Positions 24,030 to 32,939 of a stretch of DNA of 64,000 nt are shown here, piece after piece. Made by a program: the position numbers and the translations under genes. The DNA is taken from assembly GCA_964563155.1 (NCBI GenBank), contig CAZLVL010000007.1:1-64000 (forward strand), given 5' to 3'. Within the stretch, counting starts at the first letter, position 1, and the number at the start of each line of letters is the position of its first letter. The DNA is from DUPQ01 sp964563155. GTDB lineage: Bacteria; Bacillota; Clostridia; DUPQ01. The notes under the pieces are model-generated. The model made no database searches and was not told where the DNA came from. It worked only from the letters and a program-made list of their open reading frames with translations.

Positions 24030-25277
24030 CTAGCCAATTATGGCCATTTCAATGTAGTAGGCAACAACACCTACAATTGCTGCTGGAATTGTGTTAATTA
24101 CAGTTGCCCAAAAGGCAGCTTTTCTATCCATGGCAATAAGGGGGAAAAGAGCATCACCATCTTGTGATATGCCGTTAGCCAAAAGAGCTGCAAAGGGAAA
24201 CATTCCCTTTATGTATAGGGAAACAAAGATAACTTGGGGTCCACAACCTGGAATAATTCCTACCAGCGCCCCTATTAAAACAGAGGTAAGTCCAGCAGAA
24301 ACCATAAAGCCAGCGATGACTTGTTCACCACCCATTAGATAAACTGAAAATTCATAAACAAAATATGCTGCAAAGACCCAGGTTCCAACAAAGGCTGTCT
24401 CTTGGGCATTGTGGGCTAGGGTTTCTTTAAAGGATGAAAGTTTATGTTCCTCATCTTCATGGCTTTGGGCCTTGATAATTTTCTTTGAAAATATCATGTA
24501 TAAAACAACCACAACAGTACCAACTATTCCCATAATCTTACCTGCATTGGGTAAATTGGGTATGTTATTCAAATCAATTTGGGTTAGTTCAACTATTCCA
24601 AAGGCAAAACCAATGGTGATAATAAACCAAAAGACTATGTAGTAGTTATGTGCTAACTTGTATCCAACCGAATGAGGATTCAATGGTTTTCTATGGTGAA
24701 GTAAAAGGTCAATTTCATCTCCTTCTTCATGACCAATATGCTTAATGTTACAAGAACGACAATACTCGTCAGTGTCTGAAAAAAGTGCGTCCATCTCTTT
24801 TTCAGCTTTAAGATGCTTTTCATCTATATTGTTAAAAGTCTTTCTGGAAGATCTTTTTTGAACCCAATCTCCAATCTTGAAAAAGTCAACAATGTATCCA
24901 GTTACAACCCCAACAATAAAGCATAAAACTGTTAGTAAAATAAAGTCTTTGGGTGCTTGGGTCATTGTTACAAAGGCGGAATCTCCAGCAGTTGCAATTA
25001 AGGTTGCGATTATTGCTCCAAAGCTAACTGAGCCTTTCATGTATAAGGGCATTAAGAAAATTGAGCCACCACAGCCTGGAATAATTCCTAAAAGGGCTCC
25101 TATGAGAGGCTGTAACTTTTTTGAACCTTCAATTGATTCTACGAATTTCCCTTGACCTAAAAAGTCTATAGAGCCAAAAAGCAGGAGCACTGCCCCTACA
25201 AAACCAGTAACTTGGATAAAAGACCCTTCTGCACTTACCAGAAAAATGTTCCAGATATCCTTAAGTATTTGTACCAT
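24030..25277 (-). CDS. Putative 10-TM metal exporter (ArsP_2 / putative manganese transporter family)
   Basis: An inner-membrane transporter of 415 residues with about ten hydrophobic segments in two repeated halves. Each half holds the signature IIPGCG (LLGIIPGCGGSIFLMPLY near 62-79 and LVGIIPGCGPQVIFVSLY in the second half). The central loop is acidic and histidine- and cysteine-rich (CRSCNIKHIGHEEGDE), suggesting metal handling. Relatives are annotated as heavy-metal or manganese transporters; the metal is not proven. Its promoter (25348-25376) is covered by a 10-bp palindrome. I looked for a yybP-ykoY riboswitch in the leader and saw none. Confidence 0.75.
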   Translation of the reverse strand: MVQILKDIWNIFLVSAEGSFIQVTGFVGAVLLLFGSIDFLGQGKFVESIEGSKKLQPLIGALLGIIPGCGGSIFLMPLYMKGSVSFGAIIATLIATAGDSAFVTMTQAPKDFILLTVLCFIVGVVTGYIVDFFKIGDWVQKRSSRKTFNNIDEKHLKAEKEMDALFSDTDEYCRSCNIKHIGHEEGDEIDLLLHHRKPLNPHSVGYKLAHNYYIVFWFIITIGFAFGIVELTQIDLNNIPNLPNAGKIMGIVGTVVVVLYMIFSKKIIKAQSHEDEEHKLSSFKETLAHNAQETAFVGTWVFAAYFVYEFSVYLMGGEQVIAGFMVSAGLTSVLIGALVGIIPGCGPQVIFVSLYIKGMFPFAALLANGISQDGDALFPLIAMDRKAAFWATVINTIPAAIVGVVAYYIEMAIIG

Positions 25278-25345
25278 TTTTTACCTCGTTAATTTTTTTA
25301 TAGAACAATAAATCCCATTTTTTATCTTGCTTTTTAATATATTCT

Positions 25346-25386
25346 CTATATTAACAACATTATGTCTCAATTACAAGTTAATATAG
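25346..25386 (-). promoter_or_regulatory. Promoter of the metal exporter flanked by a perfect 10-bp inverted repeat
   Basis: On the minus strand TTGTAA (25371-25376) and TAATAT (25348-25353) are 17 bases apart. CTATATTAAC (25346-25355) and GTTAATATAG (25377-25386) form a perfect inverted repeat with centres 31 bases apart, about three helical turns. One arm covers the -10, the other abuts the -35. A metal-responsive repressor site is likely. Confidence 0.65.
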
Positions 25387-25534
25387 TTTTGAATAATCGA
25401 TAGATAAAAGGAGCTTGAGAATCTTTATTAAATATTTGGCTTTTTTATTATATAATGGCATCAGGCAAAAAAATAATATTAAAAGATTTAGATTTTTGAA
25501 GACTATGGTCTGTTAGTTGAAAGTAGGAGAAAAA

Positions 25535-28372
25535 ATGAAAAAATACACAGCTTGGCTTTTAGTTATAATTTTACTCTTAGGATTCTTACCATCTTTGGCA
25601 AAGGCAGATAGTGAAGAGGATGTCCTCTGGATGACAGGTTTTTATGATAGGGTTCTAGCCTTTAGAGAAGGCTATGCTGCCATAAGTGTTGAAGAGGGCG
25701 AATTTACCTATTATGGCTTTATCAATGTAAATGGAAGTCTGGTTGTAAAACCTCAGTATGACTATCTTTGGGATTTTTATGATGGTTTAGCCTTGGGTAT
25801 AAAAGAGGGGAAGTTTGGATATGTTGATACCACAGGTCAAGAGGTTATTCCCTTTATATATGACTATTTAAATTTATTTGAAGATGGCTTAGCCTTAGGC
25901 TTAAAAGATGGTAAACATGGATATATTGATGAAAATAATAATACGATAATTGATTTTATATATGAAGATGGACTTAGTTTTTCACAAGGCTTAGCTGCTG
26001 TAAAAAAAGATGATAAGTGGGGATTTGTAAATACTGAAGGGAAGTTAGTTATTCCTCATAGTTTAGATGATACCTTTAGCTTTTACAATGGTAGAACCAT
26101 TGGTATTGTAGATGAAAAGTGGGGACACCTTGACCTTAATGGCAATTGGCTTATTGAGCCCATCTATGATGACATAGATATGCTCCATGAAGGTCTTGTT
26201 TGGGCTAGAAAAGATGGTTTTTGGGGGCTTTTAAATGAAAATGGTCTACCTTTAAGTGAATTTGCCTTTTCATATAAGTATTTTTTCAATGAAGGTTTAT
26301 GTCCTGTGAAACTAGGGGATAAATGGGGTTATGTAAATACAAAAGGAGAATTTGCTATAGAGCCTATTTATGAAGGTGCTGACGTTTTTTCAGATGGCTT
26401 GGCTGCTGTTAGCATTAATGACAACTGGGGCTATATTGATAAAGAAGGTAGAGAGGCCTCTGTCTTTATATATGATGAAGCAAATGCTTTTTTTGATTCT
26501 GCAGCAGTGGTAAGACTGCGCCATAAATATGCCTATGTAGGAAAAGGTGGTTATACCTTTTCTAGTTTTGACTATGACTATGCTTATGATTTTCAAGATG
26601 GATTTGGTCAGGTTTTAAAGGGTGAATATTGGGGTCTTGTAGATATTTATGGTAATGAGGTTTTAGCTCCTGAGTATGATTTTATTGGTAGGTATTTTGA
26701 AGGTCTGGCAAGTATCGAAAAGGACGGAAAAGCAGGCTTTATAGATAAGAGGGGTAATCTTGTAGTTGATTTTAAATATGATTATGCTTCTTACTTTTCT
26801 GAAGGTTTGGCCATAGTGAAATTAGAAGATAAATGGGGTATTTTAAAGAATCCCTTAAAAAGAGCAGAAGATAAGATTAAAAATGAGCTTAAAAGTTTTA
26901 ATATTAAATGGTTAGAAGATGACTATTTCGATATTTGGGATTTTAATGAAGGCTTAGCTGGTGTATACAAAGAAGGGAAATGGGGCTTTATAAATCCTGA
27001 AGGAGATTTGGTAGCTCCTTTAAAATATGACGGTGTATGGAACTTTATAGAAGGGCGAGCCCTAGTTTTTTATAACAATTACGTTGGGGTAATTGATACA
27101 AGTGGTAGGGAGGTTTTACCTGTCGAATATGAGTTTGCTGGTTTGTACACCGATGAGCTTATTGAAGTTAGAAAGGATACTCGTTGGGGATTTGCAGATA
27201 AAGATGGCAATATTGTTATTCCGATTCAGTATGATAGAAGTCAAGTTTTTTCAGAGGGGCTAGCCTTTGTTCAAAAAAATAACAAGTGGGGAGCTGTGGA
27301 TGGAAAGGGTAATGAAGTAATTCCTTTTATATATGACTATGCCACTTCTTTTGAAGATAATATTGCCAGTGTTGGAATAGACGGTAAATGGGGTGTTATT
27401 GATAAACAAGGCCAGGTGCTTGTTCCTATTGAATATGATGACATTACATATATCTCTTCTGGCTATGCAGGTGTAGAGAAAGATGGTAAGTATGCCCTTA
27501 TAGATATGACTGGTCAACTTCATACAGACTTTATATATGATACTTTTTCCTTTAATGCTGACGGATTGTTTGCTGTAGGAATAGATTATAGATATGGATT
27601 TATAAATACTAAAGGAGAAGAGGTTGTACCTTTACACTATGACCTAGTGGGAGACTTTTACAAAGGCATAGGAAGTGTTCAAGAAAATGACCTATGGGGT
27701 CTTGTAGATAAAGAAGGTAATTTTTTAACCGACATAGAATTTGATATGACCATGGGTTATGCAGAAAACTTAATTACGGTTTGCAAACAAGGTCTTTGGG
27801 GTTATGTCAACTATGAAGGAGAGATGGTAATAGAACCCATCTATGACGATGCTTTTATGTTTATTGAAGGTTATGGCAAGGTTTCAAAGGATGGAAAAGT
27901 AGGATTTTTAGATGAAAAAGGTAATGTGCTCATAGACATCATATATGAGGATGCAGGAAACTTATCTCAAAATCTAATAAGTGTCAAAAAAGATAATAAA
28001 TGGGGACTTATAGACAAAGAAGGAAACGAGATTATAGGTTTTCACTTTGATTATATTTCTGATTTTTCAGAAGGTTATAGTCTGGTTAGACTAGGGTCCT
28101 TGTGGGGTATTTTAGATATAGAAAATATATTCTCTGAAGATGATACATCTATAAATGATAAAGAAGATATAGACCCAAATGATAAAGACAAGGAAAATGG
28201 TAAAGAAGAAGAAAAAATTGACAAAGACCCAGAAAAAGAGGAAACACCACCTGATGATAAAAAGATAAATTATTTAGTTTTCTACTTAGCTGGAGCTGGT
28301 CTATTGCTGGTAGCTCTTGTAATATTTGTAATTGTCTTTATGAAAATGAGAAAGGGAAAAGGTTCTAATTAG
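25535..28372 (+). CDS. WG-repeat surface protein, membrane-anchored
   Basis: A 945-residue secreted protein anchored at its C-terminus. MKKYTAWLLVIILLLGFL and an Ala-x-Ala site form the signal peptide. The body is made of about 24 WG repeats of 33-35 residues, each with an EGLA-like strand, KxGKWGxxDxxG and a VIPxxYD end. A break of about 30 residues (KRAEDKIKNELKSF, lysine-rich helix) after unit 12 divides them into 12 + 12. Then follow an acidic linker rich in D, E, K and P, a transmembrane helix (LVFYLAGAGLLLVALVIFVI) and a short basic tail. WG repeats are thought to mediate binding; no catalytic residues are seen. It may act with the ABC-2 exporter just downstream. Confidence 0.88.
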   Translation: MKKYTAWLLVIILLLGFLPSLAKADSEEDVLWMTGFYDRVLAFREGYAAISVEEGEFTYYGFINVNGSLVVKPQYDYLWDFYDGLALGIKEGKFGYVDTTGQEVIPFIYDYLNLFEDGLALGLKDGKHGYIDENNNTIIDFIYEDGLSFSQGLAAVKKDDKWGFVNTEGKLVIPHSLDDTFSFYNGRTIGIVDEKWGHLDLNGNWLIEPIYDDIDMLHEGLVWARKDGFWGLLNENGLPLSEFAFSYKYFFNEGLCPVKLGDKWGYVNTKGEFAIEPIYEGADVFSDGLAAVSINDNWGYIDKEGREASVFIYDEANAFFDSAAVVRLRHKYAYVGKGGYTFSSFDYDYAYDFQDGFGQVLKGEYWGLVDIYGNEVLAPEYDFIGRYFEGLASIEKDGKAGFIDKRGNLVVDFKYDYASYFSEGLAIVKLEDKWGILKNPLKRAEDKIKNELKSFNIKWLEDDYFDIWDFNEGLAGVYKEGKWGFINPEGDLVAPLKYDGVWNFIEGRALVFYNNYVGVIDTSGREVLPVEYEFAGLYTDELIEVRKDTRWGFADKDGNIVIPIQYDRSQVFSEGLAFVQKNNKWGAVDGKGNEVIPFIYDYATSFEDNIASVGIDGKWGVIDKQGQVLVPIEYDDITYISSGYAGVEKDGKYALIDMTGQLHTDFIYDTFSFNADGLFAVGIDYRYGFINTKGEEVVPLHYDLVGDFYKGIGSVQENDLWGLVDKEGNFLTDIEFDMTMGYAENLITVCKQGLWGYVNYEGEMVIEPIYDDAFMFIEGYGKVSKDGKVGFLDEKGNVLIDIIYEDAGNLSQNLISVKKDNKWGLIDKEGNEIIGFHFDYISDFSEGYSLVRLGSLWGILDIENIFSEDDTSINDKEDIDPNDKDKENGKEEEKIDKDPEKEETPPDDKKINYLVFYLAGAGLLLVALVIFVIVFMKMRKGKGSN

Positions 28373-28380
28373 ATAGCTAA

Positions 28381-29295
28381 ATGGAAAAGATACTGGAAGT
28401 AGAAAATCTAGTAAAGTCCTATAAAGATATTAAGGCTGTAGATGATATTAGCTTTTATTTAGAAAAAAATAAGGTCTTTGCTTTTTTAGGACCAAATGGA
28501 GCAGGGAAATCTACCACCATAAATATTTTATGTACTTTTTTACAAAAGGATTCAGGCAAAATTATAATCGATGGCTTGGAATTAGGTAAAAATGACCACC
28601 AAATTAGAGAAAAAATAGGGGTGGTCTTTCAAGATGGGGGGCTAGATCCTCTTTTATCTGTAAAGGATAATTTGAAGACAAGGGCTGGATTATATGGGAA
28701 TTATAAAAAGAATCTTAATAAATTGGTAGAAGACACAGCTCATATGGCTGGTGTTGACCATATTCTAAAAAGACCCTATGGAAAACTTTCTGGAGGTCAA
28801 AGAAGAAGATGTGATATTGCCAGAGCCCTTTTACACCAGCCTAAAATTCTCTTTTTAGATGAGCCTACCACTGGACTTGACCCACAAACCAGAAAAAACA
28901 CCTGGGAAACCATAGAAACTATACAAAAATCAAATGATATGACAATTTTTCTTACCACCCACTATATGGAAGAAGCTGCTTTAGCTGACTATATTATTAT
29001 CATTGATGAAGGAAAAATCGCTGCTAAAGGAAGCCCTGCCTATCTAAGAGAAACTTTTGCTAGAGATAAGTTATCTTTAATGGCCAAGAATCCAAAGGAG
29101 CTAAGCGGTCTTCTTTTTGGGGAAGGTATAGAAAACACCATTAAAGCAGATTGTGTTTTAGTAGGTATTCCCAAGACTTTAGCTGCCTTGGACATTATAA
29201 ATAAGTATGAAGGATATATAAATGGCTTTGAGGTTATGGCAGGTACCATGGATGATGCCTTTTTAGAAATAACTGGAAAGGAGATTCGAGAATGA
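28381..29295 (+). CDS. ABC-2 type transporter ATP-binding protein (DrrA-like)
   Basis: The ATPase subunit of an exporter, 304 residues. It has Walker A GPNGAGKST (near 38-46), signature LSGGQRRRCDIARAL, and Walker B LFLDEPTTGLD. The C-terminal region typical of DrrA-type ATPases is present. The start is 8 bases after the WG-protein stop, and the ATG has only a weak ribosome site, so translation may be coupled. The permease gene overlaps by 4 bases. Drug, antibiotic or lipid export is a family-level inference. Confidence 0.9.
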   Translation: MEKILEVENLVKSYKDIKAVDDISFYLEKNKVFAFLGPNGAGKSTTINILCTFLQKDSGKIIIDGLELGKNDHQIREKIGVVFQDGGLDPLLSVKDNLKTRAGLYGNYKKNLNKLVEDTAHMAGVDHILKRPYGKLSGGQRRRCDIARALLHQPKILFLDEPTTGLDPQTRKNTWETIETIQKSNDMTIFLTTHYMEEAALADYIIIIDEGKIAAKGSPAYLRETFARDKLSLMAKNPKELSGLLFGEGIENTIKADCVLVGIPKTLAALDIINKYEGYINGFEVMAGTMDDAFLEITGKEIRE

Positions 29296-30146
29296 TTGTT
29301 TTAGCTAAAAGAAATCTAAAGGTATTTTTTAAGGATAAAACTGCTGTTTTCTTCTCCCTTTTGGCTGTCTTTATTGTGGTAGGCCTTTATGTTCTTTTTT
29401 TAAGAGATACTTGGACCATGAGCTTTTCAGCATTAGAAGGTGCATCTGTCTTAATGGATAATTGGGCCATGGCTGGCCTTGTGGCTATTACTCCTTTTAC
29501 TGCAGCCCTTGGAGCCTTTGGGATAATGATAAATGATAAAGAGAGAAAGATATATAAAGACTTTTACAGTTCTCCCATAAAAAGATATGAAATAACCGGT
29601 GGATATATCTTAAGTTCCTTTCTTGTTTCTTTAGTTTTAAGTGGTTTTGCCTTAATTTTTACTCAAATCTATATAGTTGCCAATGGAGGAGCTTTACAAG
29701 ATTTGTTAAGCATTACAAAAATCCTTGGTGTCATTATCCTTTCGGTTTTCATGAATACTTCTTTGGTCTTTTTTATAGTAACCTTTTTAGACAGTCAAAA
29801 TGGATTTGCCACTGTATCTACAATTATGGGCACCCTTATCGGATTTTTAACAGGAGTATACATACCCATTGGCATGATGCCTAAAATGGTCCAAACAGTT
29901 ATAAAGGTTTTTCCAGCCTCACAAAGTGCTCTTTTATTGAGAAATATTATGATGGAAAAAGCCATGGAAGTCTCTTTTGCTAATTTGCCCTTATCTGCTA
30001 TAGAGGAAATTAAAGAAACCATGGGCCTAAACTTTAAATTTGCTTCCTATGAGGTGTCTTTGTTTGAGCATCTTCTTTATATAATCATAATTGGTCTTGT
30101 CTTTTTCTTATTGGCTCTTTGGAGGGTTTCTAAAAAGAGTAAATAG
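29292..30146 (+). CDS. ABC-2 type transporter permease
   Basis: The membrane subunit of the exporter, 284 residues with six hydrophobic segments. It starts MIVLAKRNLKVFFKDKTAV, the usual N-terminus of ABC-2 permeases, and includes the segment FLTGVYIPIGMMPKMVQ before the last helices. It overlaps the ATPase gene by 4 bases (ATGA), so the two form one functional unit. The cargo is unknown. Confidence 0.9.
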   Translation: MIVLAKRNLKVFFKDKTAVFFSLLAVFIVVGLYVLFLRDTWTMSFSALEGASVLMDNWAMAGLVAITPFTAALGAFGIMINDKERKIYKDFYSSPIKRYEITGGYILSSFLVSLVLSGFALIFTQIYIVANGGALQDLLSITKILGVIILSVFMNTSLVFFIVTFLDSQNGFATVSTIMGTLIGFLTGVYIPIGMMPKMVQTVIKVFPASQSALLLRNIMMEKAMEVSFANLPLSAIEEIKETMGLNFKFASYEVSLFEHLLYIIIIGLVFFLLALWRVSKKSK

Positions 30147-30174
30147 GGTAAATTCCTTCTTTTTCATTTAATTC

Positions 30175-30211
30175 TTGTTATTAGGTGAGTATTTTGCTAT
30201 TATAAATTTTA
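30175..30211 (+). promoter_or_regulatory. Promoter predicting a leaderless MATE transcript
   Basis: TTGTTA (30175-30180) and TATTAT (30198-30203) are 17 bases apart; seven bases follow before the ATG at 30211. The predicted start site is therefore at, or within a base of, the A of the start codon, leaving no ribosome site. Confidence 0.5.
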
Positions 30212-31605
30212 TGGATAGACACGAAGAGCAATATATAAAAATGACACAAACTCCTATACCTAAACTTGTAACCACCTTGGCAATACCCATGGTGGTTAGT
30301 ATGTTAGTGTCTGCAATATATAATATGGCAGACACCTATTTTGTATCTCAATTGGGAACATCTGCCTCTGGTGCTGTTGGAGTTGTTTTTTCCATAATGG
30401 CAATTATCCAGGCTGTAGGCTTTATGTTGGGTATGGGCTCTGGAGCTCAGATATCTAGATTGTTAGGTCAAAAAGAAAATAGACAGGCTAATGTTGTGGC
30501 AATTAATGGTTTAGTTTCTGCTTTAAGTTTTGGAATATTGCTAATGATAATTGGAGTCATATACAATGAGCCAATTTTACGCCTTTTAGGCTCAACTGAC
30601 ACCATAATGCCCCATGCCAAGGCTTATGCTGAATACATCTTTTATGGAGCTCCCTTTATGATGGGTTCCTTTTTATTAAACAATGTTTTAAGGTCCCAAG
30701 GTAAGGCTAAGTTTGCCATGATAGGCATAACTGTTGGTGGAGTGCTAAATATTATTTTAGATCCTATCTTCATTTTTTACTTTAGATTAGGAGCAGGGGG
30801 AGCAGCCCTAGCTACAGCTATTAGTCAGATGATTTCCTTTATTGTTCTTTTGGTTCCTTTTTTAAGAAAAATAACAGAGGTTGAACTGAGTTTTAAATAC
30901 TTTTCTTTTAACCCTATGGTCTTGTTTGGTTTAATGGGAAATGGCTTTCCTTCATTTATACGTCAAGCCTTGGCCTCTGGTGCAACTGTGCTATTAAATA
31001 GGCAGGCATCTCTTTATGGTGACCCTGCTATTGCAGCCATGTCTATAGTAATGAAAATTGTAATGGTTATTTTTGTTATTATGCTAGGCTTTGGTCAAGG
31101 CTACCAGGTTGTAGTAGGCTATAACTTTGGGGCTAGAATATATGGGAGGGTTAGGGAGTCCTTTGCCTTTTCCTTGAAGGTAGGTATGAGTATTATGGCT
31201 TTTTTTGCCATAATTGGATTCATCTTTTCTAAGGGAATTATAACTATCTTTATAGCAGATGATCCGTTGGTAATTGAGATAGGCTCACTGGCCCTAAGGG
31301 CTCAGTGTATAGCTATGCTCTTTATGCCTTTTTCCACCATTACCAACATGACCTTCCAATCTTTAGGTAAGTCTTGGACAGCCACCTTCTTGTCTTCTTT
31401 GAGACAAGGACTTTTCTTTATTCCCCTAATTATTATCCTACCTAACTATTTAGGTATTAATGGTGTTCAGTTTACCCAGGCTATCTCGGATGTGTTAACC
31501 TTTGCTGTTAGTTTGCCATTTGCTGCTGTTTTCTTTTCAAGATTGAAACAAAACAAGATTACCCACCCTAAAGATAGGGTAGCAGTAGACTTGGCTATGG
31601 ATTAA
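30211..31605 (+). CDS. MATE family efflux transporter
   Basis: A 464-residue multidrug or small-molecule exporter driven by an ion gradient, with twelve membrane segments. Family marks are TPIPKLVTTLAIPMVVSMLV at the start, NMADTYFVSQLGT in helix 1-2, the loop LRSQGKAKFAMIG, and the second-half repeat with FQSLGKSWTATF. The start ATG at 30211 has no ribosome site; it lies seven bases after a -10 element. The next in-frame ATG at 30241 also lacks a convincing one, so the first is chosen. It stands alone, separated by 64 bases from the ABC exporter. Confidence 0.9.
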   Translation: MDRHEEQYIKMTQTPIPKLVTTLAIPMVVSMLVSAIYNMADTYFVSQLGTSASGAVGVVFSIMAIIQAVGFMLGMGSGAQISRLLGQKENRQANVVAINGLVSALSFGILLMIIGVIYNEPILRLLGSTDTIMPHAKAYAEYIFYGAPFMMGSFLLNNVLRSQGKAKFAMIGITVGGVLNIILDPIFIFYFRLGAGGAALATAISQMISFIVLLVPFLRKITEVELSFKYFSFNPMVLFGLMGNGFPSFIRQALASGATVLLNRQASLYGDPAIAAMSIVMKIVMVIFVIMLGFGQGYQVVVGYNFGARIYGRVRESFAFSLKVGMSIMAFFAIIGFIFSKGIITIFIADDPLVIEIGSLALRAQCIAMLFMPFSTITNMTFQSLGKSWTATFLSSLRQGLFFIPLIIILPNYLGINGVQFTQAISDVLTFAVSLPFAAVFFSRLKQNKITHPKDRVAVDLAMD

Positions 31606-31627
31606 AATATATTCATGGTGATGAAAA

Positions 31628-32893
31628 TTGACTTTTGATAAAGACGCTAAAAAATTAATTTTACTCTGCTGGCTCTCCTACATGATAAATTATCTTGCTA
31701 GGTATGGTCTTTCAACCTCCATGAATGAAATGGTTTCTTTTGGGATTTTTTCTATTAGTTTTGCTGGAGTGGTAGGAACCGCCTTTTTAGGAGCTTACGG
31801 CCTAGGACAATTTGTAAATGGCCTTATAGGTGACAAAATTCATCCCAAATACATGATATCTATTGGTCTTGGTGCATCAGCTATTATGAACATCCTTGTG
31901 GGTCTTTCTAATAACCCCTATGTAATACTAGTTCTATGGTGCTTAAATGGATATTTTTGTTCTATGCTTTGGGCCCCCTTGGTAAGAAGTTTTTCTGAGT
32001 TTTTAAGTAGAGAACACCAGTCAATTGCTGGCATGACCATCTCTTCTGCTATTCCTGTAGGTAATATAGTTACCTATTTAGCAGCCTCCTTAATTTTAAG
32101 ATTTGCTTCTTGGCGCTTTGTATTCATAATTTTAGGTGCAATTGTTTTGGTCATGGCCTTTGTTTGGTATTTTTCCATGAATTCTCTTTCAGACTACTTT
32201 AAAGAGGTTGCTATAGTGAAGGCTAAGGAGCTAGAAGAGATAGAAGGTAAGAAAAAAGAAGATACTCAGTTTAAAAAGGTTGGACTTTTTAGGCTCATAT
32301 TGACAACAGGGGTCATATTTACAATTGGTGGTATCTTTTTTAATGGAATATTAAAAGAAGGGGTTACCCTTTGGGTACCTACATATATAAGTCAGTTTTT
32401 TGATAAGGACGCTTCAGTAGCCTCTATGGCTGCCATAATACTACCAATTTTTAACCTAGTTGGAGTTTTCTTGGCGGTTCGACTATTTAAGCATGTTTTG
32501 AAAAATGAAATGTTAACTGCTGGCATTATGTTTACCATTAGTAGTATTTCTTTAGCAGCCCTATACTTCTTTGGCCATATAAATATGTTTTTAGCCCTAG
32601 TTTTAGTTGCCTTTTCCACCGCTGCCATGCTAGGGGTAAACACCATGTTTTTAACCTTCATACCCTTAAACTTTTCTAATATCAAAAAGTCCTCATCCAT
32701 TTCAGGAATTCTAAATGCTTTTTCCTACATAGCCTCTTCAATATCTTCAGTGGCCATAGGTTCCATTGTACAATCCCACGGTTGGAATGTTACAATACTT
32801 ATGTGGACTGCTTTAGCAGTGTTAGGAGCCTTGGTCTCTTATGCTGGTATTAGATACTGGACAAGGGGAAAAGACCTACTGCAAAAGATTTAG
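31628..32893 (+). CDS. MFS transporter
   Basis: A 421-residue transporter with twelve membrane segments and a central cytoplasmic loop rich in Lys and Glu (AKELEEIEGKKKEDTQ). The start is TTG after GGTGATG (31617-31623); the next in-frame ATG would remove part of helix 1. The N-terminal LSYMINYLARYGLSTSM resembles organophosphate:phosphate antiporters, but I would not assign a substrate. It is followed by a GH20 enzyme after 46 bases, so uptake of an amino sugar, or its phosphate, is a reasonable guess. Confidence 0.85.
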   Translation: MTFDKDAKKLILLCWLSYMINYLARYGLSTSMNEMVSFGIFSISFAGVVGTAFLGAYGLGQFVNGLIGDKIHPKYMISIGLGASAIMNILVGLSNNPYVILVLWCLNGYFCSMLWAPLVRSFSEFLSREHQSIAGMTISSAIPVGNIVTYLAASLILRFASWRFVFIILGAIVLVMAFVWYFSMNSLSDYFKEVAIVKAKELEEIEGKKKEDTQFKKVGLFRLILTTGVIFTIGGIFFNGILKEGVTLWVPTYISQFFDKDASVASMAAIILPIFNLVGVFLAVRLFKHVLKNEMLTAGIMFTISSISLAALYFFGHINMFLALVLVAFSTAAMLGVNTMFLTFIPLNFSNIKKSSSISGILNAFSYIASSISSVAIGSIVQSHGWNVTILMWTALAVLGALVSYAGIRYWTRGKDLLQKI

Positions 32894-32939
32894 TCTTGTA
32901 ATTATTCTTTTTAAAATCATGTATTAAGGGGGAATATGT

